The notes under the pieces were generated by a model, which had not been told where the DNA came from, did no database searches, and saw only the letters and a list, made by a program, of their open reading frames with translations. 64,000 nt of DNA from Prevotella sp. (GTDB lineage Bacteria; Bacteroidota; Bacteroidia; Bacteroidales; Bacteroidaceae). The position numbers and the translations under genes were made by a program. The stretch is from positions 27,643 through 91,642 of the forward strand of contig JAFPTC010000104.1 of assembly GCA_017400455.1 (NCBI GenBank). The letters run 5' to 3'. This document shows positions 1 through 9,307 of this stretch, one piece after another; positions within the stretch are counted from its first letter, which is position 1; every line of letters begins with the position of its first letter.

Positions 1-2742
1 TCCGCTCCAGCTGACGGTGCCATCCTCTGCCGTCTCACTCTCAAAGGTGTTGTTCAGAGGCTTGCCGTCGCTGTCCATAAAGGGCTTTCCGTTTTCGTCG
101 AGCTTGTTGGTCAGGCTCTTGTCATAATAGTACAGTGCTTCGCCCTTTTCGTTCACACCGGCATAGGCGTAGTTCATGTAATTGTTCAGCACTCCGCCCT
201 CGGTGTACCAGAAAGGAGCCTCATAGAAGCCACCGTTTGCGGCCGTCTTGCTCTCGGGGAGCTTGAGGATTTTACCCGAGTTGTGAGAGATGTTAAACAT
301 CAGGTCCCACTGCAAATCGCGGGTCTTAATGATTGTTCCTGTGAGATTCAATTCAATACCTGCATTGCGGATGTCACCGACATTGCCGTAATAGCCACGT
401 GTGCCTGCCGATTCAGGAATAGAAAGCCAGAAGAGCAGGTCGGTGGTCTTGCGGTAGTACCAGTCAAAGTTACCGGTGAGGCGTCCCTTCAAGAGCGAGA
501 ACTCCAAGCCAATGTTAGTGTTGGTCAGTGTCTCCCAGGTAATCTGGTCGTTACCAAGCATGCGGAAAGAGGGCGACATAGCCGTCTCGGATGCAGCCGT
601 CAGCGAATAGGTGTCGATGAATGCAAAGTTTGCAGTGTTGTCGTTACCCTGCTGGCCAATAGAGGCTTTTACCTTTAACTGGTCAACCCAGCTGAGGCCA
701 AGGTTCTCGAAGAAGCGCTCCTTGTTGATGAGCCAGGCAGCACCTACGCTCCAGAAGTTACCCCAACGGTGGTCCTTGTCGAAACGGCTGGAAGCATCGC
801 GGCGGTAGCTGGCTGAGGCGAAATACTTGTCGTCGTAGTTATACTGTGCACTGCCGAAATAGCCTTCCACATTATATTCAGTGGTGTAGGAGTGGGTGTT
901 GGTTTTCTTGGCGAAGAGATTCAGTTCTTTCACTGCCGAAGTGAAACCGCCTTGGGCGGTGCCGTCAATATAGCGCGTCTTCTGATCCCAGTATTCATGG
1001 CCCAAGAGCAGCGTCAGCTCATTCTTGCTAAATTCCTTCATGAAGTTCAGCGTCTGTACGTGATTCTGACGGAGAGTGTTGACTTGGTACTTCGACAGCT
1101 CGCCATTGACGCCCACTTTCGGGCCATACAGCGCATTGTCATAGAATGATGCTGAGGTTTGCCCAAGGTTGACGGTACTGGTGTTGTTGAACTTCAGCCA
1201 AGGAGTCAGCTGGATGTCTACAGAGAAGTTGCCATTGAGCTGGTTGCCCTGGTTTACTGTCTCATTGTAGCGGTTGCTGCCAAGCGGGTTACCAGTCTGC
1301 AAGAAAGCACGGCCTACGCCATAGTTCGTCGCAGGCACACCATAGTCGTACTGAGGATTGCCGTTGGCATCAGTACGGATGGTTGGGTTACCGTTGGCAT
1401 CGAGCGTACGTACATAGATGGGATAGATGGGAGCGATGTAGGTAGTGTAGTACATCAGGTTCGTAGAGCCCCAGTCGGTACTCATGTTCGGGTTCGAGCT
1501 TTGGTCGCTATGCACATAGCTTACGTTAGCTGCCATCTTCATCCAGGGCTTCAGCTGATAGTCAGCCTTCAGGCGGGCAGAGGTGCGGCGATAGCCGGAA
1601 TACTCAATGACACCATCCTCATTTAGGTAACCAAAGCTGGCATAGAACGATCCACGGTCGTTGGCAGCGTTCACGTTCACATTATATTCCTGGCGCAGTG
1701 CTGTCTTGTAGGCTGCATCAGTCCAGTCGTCTGGTTGCATGTAGTAGGTCTCACCATTCCACTGGTAAGCGCGACCCAGCTTTGCGTTGGGATTCAGCTT
1801 GCCGTTGGTGCCGATGAGGTTCTGGCCTTCGGGCAACGTGTAGACATTATAGCCCAGCTGGTTCATCATCATAGTGTTAGCTGCCTTGTTGGCATCGGCA
1901 AGCGAATAATTCTGACCGTAGTAGTAATTGTTGAAGTGCTGCTTATAGAACACTTCGTAGAATTCTGCAGGATTGGTAATCACGTCGTAATCCTGAATGG
2001 CACGCGAGTTGGCGCCCCATTTCACGTCGGCCGTGATCTTTGCCTCCTGGCTCTTGCCCTTTTTCGTGGTGATGATAATCACACCACTGGCGCCACGGGC
2101 ACCATAAAGGGCAGCCGATGCAGCATCCTTCAATACGCTGACCGACTCAATGTCGCTTGCGGGAATGTTCGACAGTGAGGCGGGGTAAGGTGCGCCATCG
2201 ACGATGACCAGAGGGTCGGTGGTGCTGTAGAGCGAACTAAGTCCTCGGATGTTGATGCTGCCGCCACCTGAACCAGGCTGGCCAGAGGAACCGCGAATCT
2301 GCAGGCCGGGAACGTTACCGGCCAGTGCCTCCGTGATGCTTGTTACTGTGTGTTTTTGCAAGTCTTCCGTGCTCAGCACAGCGGCCGAGCCTGTGAAAGC
2401 ACTCTTCTTCGCCGTGCCATAGGCCACGACAATCACTTCGTCCAGGGCCTTCTGGTCGCTGGTAAGCAGGATGCGCATGTTGGGACGTGCGCTCACTTCG
2501 AGCGGCTCCATGCCCACGTAGGTGATGCGCAGCATACTCTTGCCTGCCGGACAGGTCAGTGAGAACTGTCCCTGGGCATTCGTCACCGTACCGACACTGG
2601 TTCCCACGACGATGACGCTGGCGCCGATGACGGGCTGCCCATCGTCCTGAGACACTACGGTACCATTGACTTTCATCTGGGCCATTGCCCCTCCCACGAA
2701 GAGGAAGAGCACTGCCAGCAATGTCATGATTCTTTTTTCCAT
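1..2742 (-). CDS. SusC/RagA-type TonB-dependent outer-membrane transporter (C-terminus outside window)
   Basis: Outer-membrane importer of oligosaccharides or other large nutrients, normally paired with a SusD lipoprotein. The start is ATG at 2742 and the frame is open for 914 codons to the window edge, so the end of the barrel and any susD partner lie outside. The N-terminus is a signal peptide ending near Gly-Ala-Met-Ala-Gln. A carboxypeptidase-like beta-sandwich follows (VNGTVVSQDDGQPVIGASV...), then the TonB box and plug region (ALDEVIVVAYGT), and the plug signature SINIRGLSSL followed by DPLVIVDGAPYP and LKDAASAALYGARGASGVIIITTKKG. This is the textbook SusC layout. The substrate cannot be told from this fragment. 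Family certain, function inferred. Confidence 0.95.
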   Translation of the reverse strand, partial: MEKRIMTLLAVLFLFVGGAMAQMKVNGTVVSQDDGQPVIGASVIVVGTSVGTVTNAQGQFSLTCPAGKSMLRITYVGMEPLEVSARPNMRILLTSDQKALDEVIVVAYGTAKKSAFTGSAAVLSTEDLQKHTVTSITEALAGNVPGLQIRGSSGQPGSGGGSINIRGLSSLYSTTDPLVIVDGAPYPASLSNIPASDIESVSVLKDAASAALYGARGASGVIIITTKKGKSQEAKITADVKWGANSRAIQDYDVITNPAEFYEVFYKQHFNNYYYGQNYSLADANKAANTMMMNQLGYNVYTLPEGQNLIGTNGKLNPNAKLGRAYQWNGETYYMQPDDWTDAAYKTALRQEYNVNVNAANDRGSFYASFGYLNEDGVIEYSGYRRTSARLKADYQLKPWMKMAANVSYVHSDQSSNPNMSTDWGSTNLMYYTTYIAPIYPIYVRTLDANGNPTIRTDANGNPQYDYGVPATNYGVGRAFLQTGNPLGSNRYNETVNQGNQLNGNFSVDIQLTPWLKFNNTSTVNLGQTSASFYDNALYGPKVGVNGELSKYQVNTLRQNHVQTLNFMKEFSKNELTLLLGHEYWDQKTRYIDGTAQGGFTSAVKELNLFAKKTNTHSYTTEYNVEGYFGSAQYNYDDKYFASASYRRDASSRFDKDHRWGNFWSVGAAWLINKERFFENLGLSWVDQLKVKASIGQQGNDNTANFAFIDTYSLTAASETAMSPSFRMLGNDQITWETLTNTNIGLEFSLLKGRLTGNFDWYYRKTTDLLFWLSIPESAGTRGYYGNVGDIRNAGIELNLTGTIIKTRDLQWDLMFNISHNSGKILKLPESKTAANGGFYEAPFWYTEGGVLNNYMNYAYAGVNEKGEALYYYDKSLTNKLDENGKPFMDSDGKPLNNTFESETAEDGTVSWSG

Positions 2743-2906
2743 AAAAATCTCTCTCGTTTTTTTGAAGTTAATAATTTTATGTTCTCTCTTTATATATATA
2801 ATGTACGTGTACTAATTTTTCTACCTCCTATGGAAGAATCATTGTTTTCTGCTTTCCTGTAGCTTCCAGGTGGCCTTTTAACAGTTCTTTGCACTGTTAT
2901 GGGTTG

Positions 2907-2938
2907 CAAAAATAGGCAAAAATATTTAAATGCCCAAA
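2907..2938 (-). promoter_or_regulatory. Promoter of the susC-like gene
   Basis: On the minus strand, TTTG (2938-2935) and TATTTTTG (2914-2907) are 20 bp apart, which matches the Bacteroidota -33/-7 consensus. It predicts a leader of about 160 nt before the ATG at 2742. The rest of the 2743-3126 gap is AT-rich, and apart from the terminator at 3045-3088 I see nothing else in it. Confidence 0.7.
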
Positions 2939-3044
2939 GCTTTTATTGAAAAAGTGTAGCTTTTTTCTCTTTTTCTTGACGAAAACTAACTTTTTGAGCA
3001 TTTTTACTTTCAAAAAGCAATGGTGGCTTTTCCCTTGTGAATGG

Positions 3045-3088
3045 GGAAAAAAGAAAACCGCAAGCCTGCATGAAGCATAGCTCGCGGT
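3045..3088 (-). terminator. Intrinsic terminator after the M23 peptidase gene
   Basis: A 9-bp stem with one mismatch (3057-3065 with 3080-3088) is followed on the minus strand by a T-rich tail (complement of 3045-3056). It lies about 40 bp past the stop codon at 3127. Confidence 0.7.
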
Positions 3089-3126
3089 GAGAAAAAAGTA
3101 TTAACCCTATGAATGAATAGTCTGCC

Positions 3127-4098
3127 TTAGTTGTATTTCAGGATCTGGCCCGGACGCAGCACCGTCTTCTTCGTGATGCGGTTCAGGCGGCAGATGGCGT
3201 CGACGGTGGTGCCGTGCTTGCGGGCAATGGCATAGAGCGTCTCGCCGCGCTTCACTTTGTGATAGCTTGAGACCTGCTGCTGGCGGTTGGCGCGTGCAGG
3301 CTGCTTCACCTGGCGCTGCTCCTGCTGCTGGGCCAGCTTGGCATAGTCGGTGTTGTCATCGCCGCCATGGCCTCCCACGCCGCGCAGGCGCGTGGCCACG
3401 ATGCTCTCCTGGTTGTAGGTGCTCTTGCGGAACATGTAGCTGTCGCCCACGACGTCCTGATTGTAGAAGTCAAACATCAGGGCGGGGTTCAGGGCCGTGC
3501 CGCAGAGGCGCGTCTCGAAATGCAGGTGCGAGCCGGTGCTGCGGCCCGTTGAGCCACCCAGTCCGATAGGCTCGCCGGCGCGAACCTCCTGGTTCTCGGT
3601 CACGAGCTGCTTCGACATGTGTCCGTAGATGGTTTCCAGACCGTTGGGATGGCGTATGACAACATACTTGCCAAAGCCTTTCGGCTCGTAGCGCACAATG
3701 CGCACCTTGCCGGGGAAGGCAGCCACGATGGTGTCGCCCGTGTTGAGCTTGATGTCGAGGCCCTTGTGCTGGCGGCCCCAGCGGGCACCGAAGTTCGACG
3801 TGATGAGTCGGCTGGGCGACGGCATGGCAAAGTCGCGCAGGTCTATGAGGAAACTGTCGGGAAGTGCAGTCTGATGAGATACATACATGTTGTTCCAGTC
3901 GTCGTAGAGCTGAGCTGCGGGCGACTGCTGCTGAGCCTCGCTCTCCAGCATCTGGTTCAGCTGGATGGAGTCAACGGCGCGCATCTTGCGGTCGATGGGT
4001 GCTTGGTTGGCCAGCAGATCCTGGGCCTGGGCGGGCATCACTGCCGCCATGGCCATGGCCACTAAGGCCACTTTCTTGATTTTTTTCAGCATTGTCAT
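3127..4098 (-). CDS. M23 family metallopeptidase with C-terminal LysM domain
   Basis: Periplasmic peptidoglycan endopeptidase or amidase activator of 323 aa. A signal peptide (hydrophobic stretch ending MPAQAQ) comes first. The LytM/M23 domain is at about residues 100-205, with visible zinc-site motifs HKGLD, the loop GRSTGSHLHFE and IYGHMS. A LysM peptidoglycan-binding domain closes the protein (YHKVKRGETLYAIARKHGTT...LRPGQILKY, about 278-322). The HxxxD and HxH motifs are intact, so the enzyme is probably catalytic and not a degenerate EnvC/NlpD-type activator. The ATG at 4092 is an equally good start. It is a single-gene unit with its own promoter and terminator. Confidence 0.93.
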   Translation of the reverse strand: MTMLKKIKKVALVAMAMAAVMPAQAQDLLANQAPIDRKMRAVDSIQLNQMLESEAQQQSPAAQLYDDWNNMYVSHQTALPDSFLIDLRDFAMPSPSRLITSNFGARWGRQHKGLDIKLNTGDTIVAAFPGKVRIVRYEPKGFGKYVVIRHPNGLETIYGHMSKQLVTENQEVRAGEPIGLGGSTGRSTGSHLHFETRLCGTALNPALMFDFYNQDVVGDSYMFRKSTYNQESIVATRLRGVGGHGGDDNTDYAKLAQQQEQRQVKQPARANRQQQVSSYHKVKRGETLYAIARKHGTTVDAICRLNRITKKTVLRPGQILKYN

Positions 4099-4144
4099 TC
4101 TTCTCTTTTTTTGTTATTAGGCGCTCAAATGCGAAAATACGGTG

Positions 4145-4161
4145 CAAAATTAGCAAAAATA
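4145..4161 (-). promoter_or_regulatory. -7 elements upstream of the M23 peptidase gene
   Basis: Two overlapping candidates sit on the minus strand: TAATTTTG (complement of 4145-4152) and TATTTTTG (complement of 4154-4161). No clear TTTG is found at -33. The first predicts a leader of about 40 nt. Confidence 0.5.
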
Positions 4162-4226
4162 ATTCTATTCAGAGCAGACTTTCGATTTTTTTTCCGTACT
4201 TTTAACAAAAAGATAAATATTTGTTG

Positions 4227-4234
4227 TAATTTTG
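4227..4234 (+). promoter_or_regulatory. -7 element upstream of the NSS symporter gene
   Basis: TAATTTTG followed by GCAC fits the Bacteroidota -7 box and gives a leader of about 90 nt to the ATG at 4331. The -33 region has no clean TTTG. Confidence 0.5.
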
Positions 4235-4330
4235 CACGCGAAAAGTTTTTTTCAGACACTCGCCGCAGCCCCTGTGACCCATTGGCAGGTTGCTTCGGCT
4301 GTGGAAGAGGTCTTCAACAGCTAAATCAAC

Positions 4331-5689
4331 ATGAAACAGACTGAAAGAGCAAACTTTGGCAGCCGCTTGGGCATCATTCTGGCCACGGCGGGCTCGGCCG
4401 TGGGGCTGGGCAACGTGTGGCGCTTTCCCACCATGGCCGGCGAGCATGGCGGTGCCGCCTTCATCCTCGTCTACATCTTCTGCGTGCTGCTTTTGGGCGT
4501 GCCCTGCATGCTCAACGAGTTCATCATAGGCCGCAGGGCCCAGGCCAACACGGCGCGAGCCTACAGCAAGCTGGCCGGAGGCACGCCGTGGCGCTTCATA
4601 GGCTATTTCGGCGTGTTCACGGGCTTCATCATCTCGGGCTACTACTGCGTGGTGTCGGGCTGGTGCCTGCAATATGTCTATGCCTCCATCGTGGGCGAGC
4701 TCGACGGCGACCCCGCCTTCGTGCAGCAGTATTTCGCCGACTTCAGCACCAATCCCTGGAAACCCATCGTGTGGTTGGTGGTGTTCTTCCTCATCACCCA
4801 TTTCGTCATTGTGCGCGGCGTGGAAAAAGGCATCGAGCGCGCCTCAAAGGTCATGATGCCGCTGCTGTTCATCCTGCTCGTCGTCATTGCCGTGGCCGCC
4901 TGCCTGCTGCCCAATGCTGGGCGGGGCATCAGCTTCCTGTTCAGCCCCGACTTCTCGAAGGTCGATTCCAGCGTGCTCCTCGGCGCGCTGGGCCAGGCGT
5001 TCTACTCGTTGTCGCTGGGCATGGGCTGCCTGTGTACCTATGCCAGCTATTTCAGCCGCCAGACCCACCTGACGAAGTCGGCCCTGCAGATAGTGTCCAT
5101 CGACACCGTCATAGCCATCCTTGCCGGCCTGATGATTTTCCCGGCCGTGTTCAGCGTGGGCGGCGACGTGGGGGCCGGACCCTCGCTGGTGTTCATCACC
5201 CTGCCCAACGTGTTCAACCAGGCTTTCTCGGCCATGCCCTTCGTGGGCCACATCATTGCCCTGATGTTCTACCTGCTGCTGTCGGTGGCCGCCCTGACGT
5301 CGCTCATCTCGCTGCACGAGGTTAGCACAGCCTTCTTCCACGAGGAGATGAATATCTCGCGTAGCAGCGCAGCCACCATCGTCACCGTGGCCTGCTCCAT
5401 CATCGGCGTGTTCTGTTCGCTGTCGTTCTACAACACCGACCTGTCGCTTTTCGGCATGCAGCTCTTCGATTTGTTCGACTTCGTCAGCGGCCAGATTTTC
5501 CTGCCCCTCGGCGGCTTCCTCACCTGCCTGTTCATGGGCTGGTATGTGAAGAAGCAGATACTCTACGACGAGCTGACCAACCAGGGCACGCTCAGCGGGC
5601 GCCTTTTCGGTGTCTACCTGTTCTGCGTGCGCTTCGTCTGCCCCCTGTGCATCCTGCTCATCTTCCTCAACCAGTTTGGAATCATCTGA
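4331..5689 (+). CDS. Sodium-dependent symporter of the NSS/SNF family
   Basis: Inner-membrane Na+-coupled transporter, in bacteria usually for amino acids (LeuT/MhsT-like). It has 452 aa with about 11-12 hydrophobic segments, the bacterial family size. The N-terminal signature is clear: RANFGSRLGIILATAGSAVGLGNVWRFP, which builds TM1 and the Na+/substrate site, followed by GGAAFILVY and GVPCMLNEFIIG. The unwound TM6 region is seen as ALGQAFYSLSLGMGCLCTYASYF. The substrate cannot be assigned. The next gene starts 15 bp downstream on the same strand, so the two may be co-transcribed. Confidence 0.93.
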   Translation: MKQTERANFGSRLGIILATAGSAVGLGNVWRFPTMAGEHGGAAFILVYIFCVLLLGVPCMLNEFIIGRRAQANTARAYSKLAGGTPWRFIGYFGVFTGFIISGYYCVVSGWCLQYVYASIVGELDGDPAFVQQYFADFSTNPWKPIVWLVVFFLITHFVIVRGVEKGIERASKVMMPLLFILLVVIAVAACLLPNAGRGISFLFSPDFSKVDSSVLLGALGQAFYSLSLGMGCLCTYASYFSRQTHLTKSALQIVSIDTVIAILAGLMIFPAVFSVGGDVGAGPSLVFITLPNVFNQAFSAMPFVGHIIALMFYLLLSVAALTSLISLHEVSTAFFHEEMNISRSSAATIVTVACSIIGVFCSLSFYNTDLSLFGMQLFDLFDFVSGQIFLPLGGFLTCLFMGWYVKKQILYDELTNQGTLSGRLFGVYLFCVRFVCPLCILLIFLNQFGII

Positions 5690-5704
5690 CCCCTCGGCCT
5701 CGCC

Positions 5705-6619
5705 ATGTTTCGTGAGTTCTTCTACTTGCACAAGAGCGACCGGCGCATCCTCCTCTCGGCCCTCGTGGTGCTGGCCGTGGCGGTGATGGTCATCGTCCTG
5801 GGCGGAAGAAAAGGCGAACCGGCCCCGGCTGTAGGTGCTCCGCCGCCTGTCGACCAGCCCGAGACCCCCTTCCAGGCACCGCCCGCCGACGGCCAGGCGC
5901 CCTTCGCCGCCGAGCAGCCCCGTGCCGAGCGCTTCGCCTTCGACCCCAACACGGCCGACTCCACGCAGCTGCTCCGCCTGGGGCTGGCCCCCTGGCAGGT
6001 GCGCAACATCTACAAATATCGGGCCAAGGGCGGCGTCTATCGCTCGAAGCAGGACTTTGCCCAGCTCTATGGCCTGACGGTGAAGCAATATCGTGAGCTG
6101 GAGCCCTACATCCGCATCTCCCCCGACTATCAGCCGGCCTCCACGCTCTTCGGGGGCCAGCGGCAGCCTGCTCCCAATGACACCGCCCATGAGCGGCAGC
6201 CCCTCTTGCGCTATCCCGTGAAACTGGCCGAGGGCGAGACCATCGACCTGGCTTCGGCCGACACCGCCGCCCTGCAGCGCGTGCCGGGCATTGGCCCCTA
6301 CTATGCCCGCCGCATCGAGCAGTACGGCCGTCAGCTGGGGGGCTACGTCAGCCTCGACCAGCTCATGGAGATTGAGGATTTCCCGTCAGAGGCCCTTCCC
6401 TTTTTCACGCTCACGGCGCCCGCTCCGAGGCGGCTGAACGTCAACACGCTTTCGCTCAACGAGCTGAAGCGCCACCCCTACATCAATTTCTACATGGCCC
6501 GTGCCATCGTGGACTATCGGCGCCAGCACGGCACCATCAGCGACCTCAACGATCTGCGCCTCCTGCCCGATTTTCCCGCCGACGTCATCGAGCGTCTGCG
6601 CCCCTATGTGGAGTATTGA
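5705..6619 (+). CDS. Membrane-anchored helix-hairpin-helix protein (ComEA-like)
   Basis: 304 aa. One N-terminal membrane segment (about residues 15-36) is followed by a Pro/Ala-rich linker (about 40-75) and three helix-hairpin-helix units: FDPNTADSTQLLRLGL..., IDLASADTAALQRVPGIGPYYARRI... and LNVNTLSLNELKRHPYINFYMARAIVDYRR. HhH units of this type bind DNA in ComEA, but in Bacteroidota such proteins are widespread and mostly uncharacterised. DNA uptake is a family-based guess. The first array of the 43-bp palindromic repeat starts 8-18 bp past its stop. Confidence 0.8.
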   Translation: MFREFFYLHKSDRRILLSALVVLAVAVMVIVLGGRKGEPAPAVGAPPPVDQPETPFQAPPADGQAPFAAEQPRAERFAFDPNTADSTQLLRLGLAPWQVRNIYKYRAKGGVYRSKQDFAQLYGLTVKQYRELEPYIRISPDYQPASTLFGGQRQPAPNDTAHERQPLLRYPVKLAEGETIDLASADTAALQRVPGIGPYYARRIEQYGRQLGGYVSLDQLMEIEDFPSEALPFFTLTAPAPRRLNVNTLSLNELKRHPYINFYMARAIVDYRRQHGTISDLNDLRLLPDFPADVIERLRPYVEY

Positions 6620-6626
6620 GACGCCC

Positions 6627-6787
6627 CGCAAAAAAATCTCACGTGAGAAAAATTTCTGGGGAGGCCTCCCATGAAAAAATCTCACGTGAGAAATTTTTCT
6701 GGGAAGGCCTCCCGTAAAAAAATCTCACGTGAGAAATTTTTCTGGGAAGGCTTCCCGTAAAAAAATCTCACGTGAGATGGGTTTTTC
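6627..6787. repeat. 43-bp palindrome array, locus A (4 units)
   Basis: Four perfect copies of TCTCACGTGAGA begin at 6637, 6680, 6723 and 6766, exactly 43 bp apart. Each is flanked by an A-run on the left and, in most copies, a T-run on the right. Between them lies a second palindrome of the type GGGAAGGCCTCCC. The array fills the gap between two convergent genes (stops at 6619 and 6800). Each AAAAA-TCTC-ACGT-GAGA-TTTTT unit could fold as a hairpin followed by U on either strand, so a bidirectional terminator role is plausible but is inference. Confidence 0.9.
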
Positions 6788-6799
6788 AGCGCAGGTAGA

Positions 6800-8133
6800 C
6801 TACAGACGCAGGGGCTTGCCCTGATAGAATTGCAGCAGGGCGCGCTGGTAGAGGTACTCGTAGCGGGCCTGGGTGAGGTCGCTCTCGGTCTTCAGATAGT
6901 TGTTCTTGGCCTCGTTGAACTCGGTGATGGTGGCGCGGCCGGCCTCGTATTTCGCCTGCACCTGCTGGAAGGCATCCTCGCTGGCGCGGCGGGCTTCGTC
7001 GCTGCTGTGCAGCTTCTCGCGGGCACCCACGGCGTTGTAGTAGGCCGTCTGCATCTCCTTGTAGAGGGTCTTGCGCGTCTGGTCGAGCTGCAACTGCTGG
7101 CTGACGCGGCTCAGCTTGGCCTGGCGGATGCTGTTGCGCGTCTGGAAACGGTTGAAAATGGGAATGCTGAGGTTCAGACCCAGATATTGGCTGAAGTTGT
7201 TCTTCAGCTGCTTGCCGAAGCCGTCGGCCTTGAAGCCGCTGGTGGTGTAGTAGTTCGTGCCAAGGCCGGCTGAGAAGCTCAGGGTGGGGTAGTAGCCGGC
7301 GCGGGCAATGGCAATGCTGTTCTCGGTGCCGCGCAGGCGCAGCTGCTCGGCCATGATCTCTGGGCGGGCGTCGATGGCGCTGCTTGCCACGCCTTCTATC
7401 TCGTCGGTCAGCTCCATCTGGTGGGTGCGCTCCAGGTTCCGCTCAATGGTGAAGCCCTCGGGGCTTTCCAGCTCTAACAGCTGGCTAAGGGTGAGCAGGG
7501 AAAGGCGCAGGTTGTTGTCGGCCTGGGTGGCGGTGAGGCGGCTCTGGGCCAGGGTGGCTTGCTGCTGCGACAGCTCGGCATGGCTGACGCGGCCCACGTC
7601 GAGCAGGGCCTGCAGGCGGGCCACTTGGGCGGAGTCGATGCTGACTTGGCGGCGGGCCACGTCGAGCATCTCCATGTTGTAGAGCACCTGCACGTACTGC
7701 TGGGCCACCTGCGTGCGCACGTCGTTCTTCGCCTTCTCCAGGTCGTGCGTGGCGGCCTCAAGGTTCAGCTTGCTCAAGCGTATCTGGTTGGGAATCTGGA
7801 AGCCGGTGAACAGGGGCACGCCCGTGCCTACACTGAAGCTCGTGCTGCTGGTGTTGGTGTTCGTATAGGTGTTGTCGGCGGTGAGGCCTCGGCCGAAGCT
7901 GAAGTTCTGGCCGGCCGAAGCACTGAGGTCGGGCAGTCGCAGGTTGCGGGCGTTGCTCAGCTGCACGGCCTGTTGCTCCAGCTGCAGGCGCATCTGCTCG
8001 ATGCTGATGTTGTGGCTCACGGCGTGGTCTATGCAGCGCTCCAGCGTCCAGGGAGTTTGCGCCCCTGCGGGGCTAAATGATAAATGATAAATGATAAAAA
8101 TAGCGGGAGATAGCTGCGCGTTGTATGTGTCAT
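6800..8133 (-). pseudogene. TolC-family outer-membrane efflux protein, start out of frame through a 7-bp repeat
   Basis: Outer-membrane channel of a tripartite efflux system. The conserved body (WTLERCIDHAVSHNISIEQ... to the C-terminus at 6800) is intact, with two OEP repeats and long coiled-coil helices. In this frame there is no ATG, GTG or TTG upstream until the stop at 8155. The first in-frame start is GTG at 8020, which would remove the signal peptide and the conserved WTLERCIDHA. An ATG at 8133, 26 nt after the adaptor gene, begins a good signal peptide (MTHTTRSYLPLFLSFIIYHL) but runs to a stop at 8029. The switch of frame falls in three tandem copies of a heptamer at 8074-8094. One more copy would give ...SFSPAGA-QTPWTLERC, a perfect signal-peptidase site joined to the mature protein. 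So it is either a phase-variable gene in the OFF state or a sequencing slip. It is the last gene of the efflux operon. Confidence 0.8.
8074..8098 (-). repeat. Heptanucleotide tandem repeat in the tolC signal-peptide region
   Basis: TAAATGA occurs three times in a row (8074-8094), followed by TAAA. On the coding strand this is (TTTATCA)3. The ATG at 8133 and the TolC frame differ by 113 nt (2 mod 3). Adding one unit or removing two restores the frame. Confidence 0.85.
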
Positions 8134-8159
8134 AATGCTCAATGCTTGTTGGTCAGTGG

Positions 8160-9287
8160 TTATTCGTTCTCCTCTTCCTCGGCTATCACCTGGGGGCCGC
8201 GCAGGCGGTCGTCGGCTTTCACGCCGCTTTTAATCTCGATGTTCACGCCGTCGCTGAGGCCAGTGGTGACGGGCCGTCGCTCGTAGGTGGTTTGGTCGGC
8301 GGTCTTTCCTGTGACGACGTAAACGAAGGTGCTGTCGCCCTGGAACTCTATGGCGCTCTCGGGCACGGCCAGCACATGGCTCACTTGTGCCAGCACAATC
8401 TCGGCATTGGCCGAATAGCCGGCGCGGATGGTGGTGGCGCCCTCGGTAGTGGGCACGGCCACGGCGGCCTTGATTTCAAACTGGTTGGCGCCGTTGGCCT
8501 CGGTGGCCTTAGGCGAGATATATTCCAGCGTGGCGTCGAGGCTCAAGTCCTGAAGGGCGCCGATGCTGATCTTCATGGGTACGCCAATGGCAAGCTGTCC
8601 CACCTCCGTCTCGTCGATGTTGCCACGGAAGATGAGGTCCTGCATGTTGGCCACGGTGGCGATGGTGGTGCCGTCGTTGAAGGTGTTGCTGTTGATGACC
8701 GAGTTTCCCACCTTCACGGGAATGTCGAGGATGACGCCGCTGATGGTGCTGCGGATGAGGGTGGACGATGCTGAGGCGTTCGACTTCGACACGCCGTCGC
8801 GCACCACTTGCAGGGCGTCCACGGCGGCGGCCTTCTCCTCCTGGGCCTGTCGCAGCTGCTGGCGGGCCTTGTCATACTCCTCGTCGCTCACCATCTGCTG
8901 GCGGTGGAGCTGCTCGGTGCGGGTGAAGTCGGTCTCTACCTGCCGTAGGTTGATGTCGGCCAGGCGCACACGGCTCTCGGCCGAAGAAAGCTGCCCCATG
9001 TCGGGAATAACCTTCACGCGGGCTATCACTTCGCCCTGCTGCACCGTCTGGCCGGGCTCCTTCATCAGTTCGGCGATGATGCCGCTGATCTGAGGCTTCA
9101 CGTTCACCTCGTTCCTGGGCTCTATCTTTCCGGTGATAATGGTCGTGCGGCGAATGTCCTGCTTCTGCGCCGTCAGCTCCTGATAGACCACGGGCTTAGG
9201 CTGGCTCTTCCGCCAAAGGAACACGAAGGTGCCAATGAACACAAGGGCTACGAGGGCCGCAATGAATAGCTTGAAATACTTTTTCAT
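8160..9287 (-). CDS. Periplasmic adaptor (membrane fusion protein, HlyD/MacA type)
   Basis: 375 aa. It bridges the inner-membrane ABC permeases and the TolC channel. An N-terminal membrane anchor (about residues 7-26) is followed by the split lipoyl/barrel-sandwich domain (TGKIEPRNEVNVKPQISGIIAELMKEPGQTVQQGEVIARV), an alpha-helical hairpin (about 90-160, rich in Q/R/E) and the beta-barrel and membrane-proximal domains, with VLAVPESAIEFQGDSTFVYVV near the end. The length fits MacA-like adaptors. It sits 20 bp after the second permease gene and 26 nt before the tolC ATG, so it belongs to a five-gene operon. Confidence 0.92.
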   Translation of the reverse strand: MKKYFKLFIAALVALVFIGTFVFLWRKSQPKPVVYQELTAQKQDIRRTTIITGKIEPRNEVNVKPQISGIIAELMKEPGQTVQQGEVIARVKVIPDMGQLSSAESRVRLADINLRQVETDFTRTEQLHRQQMVSDEEYDKARQQLRQAQEEKAAAVDALQVVRDGVSKSNASASSTLIRSTISGVILDIPVKVGNSVINSNTFNDGTTIATVANMQDLIFRGNIDETEVGQLAIGVPMKISIGALQDLSLDATLEYISPKATEANGANQFEIKAAVAVPTTEGATTIRAGYSANAEIVLAQVSHVLAVPESAIEFQGDSTFVYVVTGKTADQTTYERRPVTTGLSDGVNIEIKSGVKADDRLRGPQVIAEEEENE

Positions 9288-9307
9288 ATTGTAGTTTTTT
9301 TATTTAT

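Noticed and set aside
6627-6787. CRISPR array
   Set aside because: The 43-bp period is complete repeat with no unique spacers, copy number is only 1-4, and the same units occur at eight loci without cas genes.
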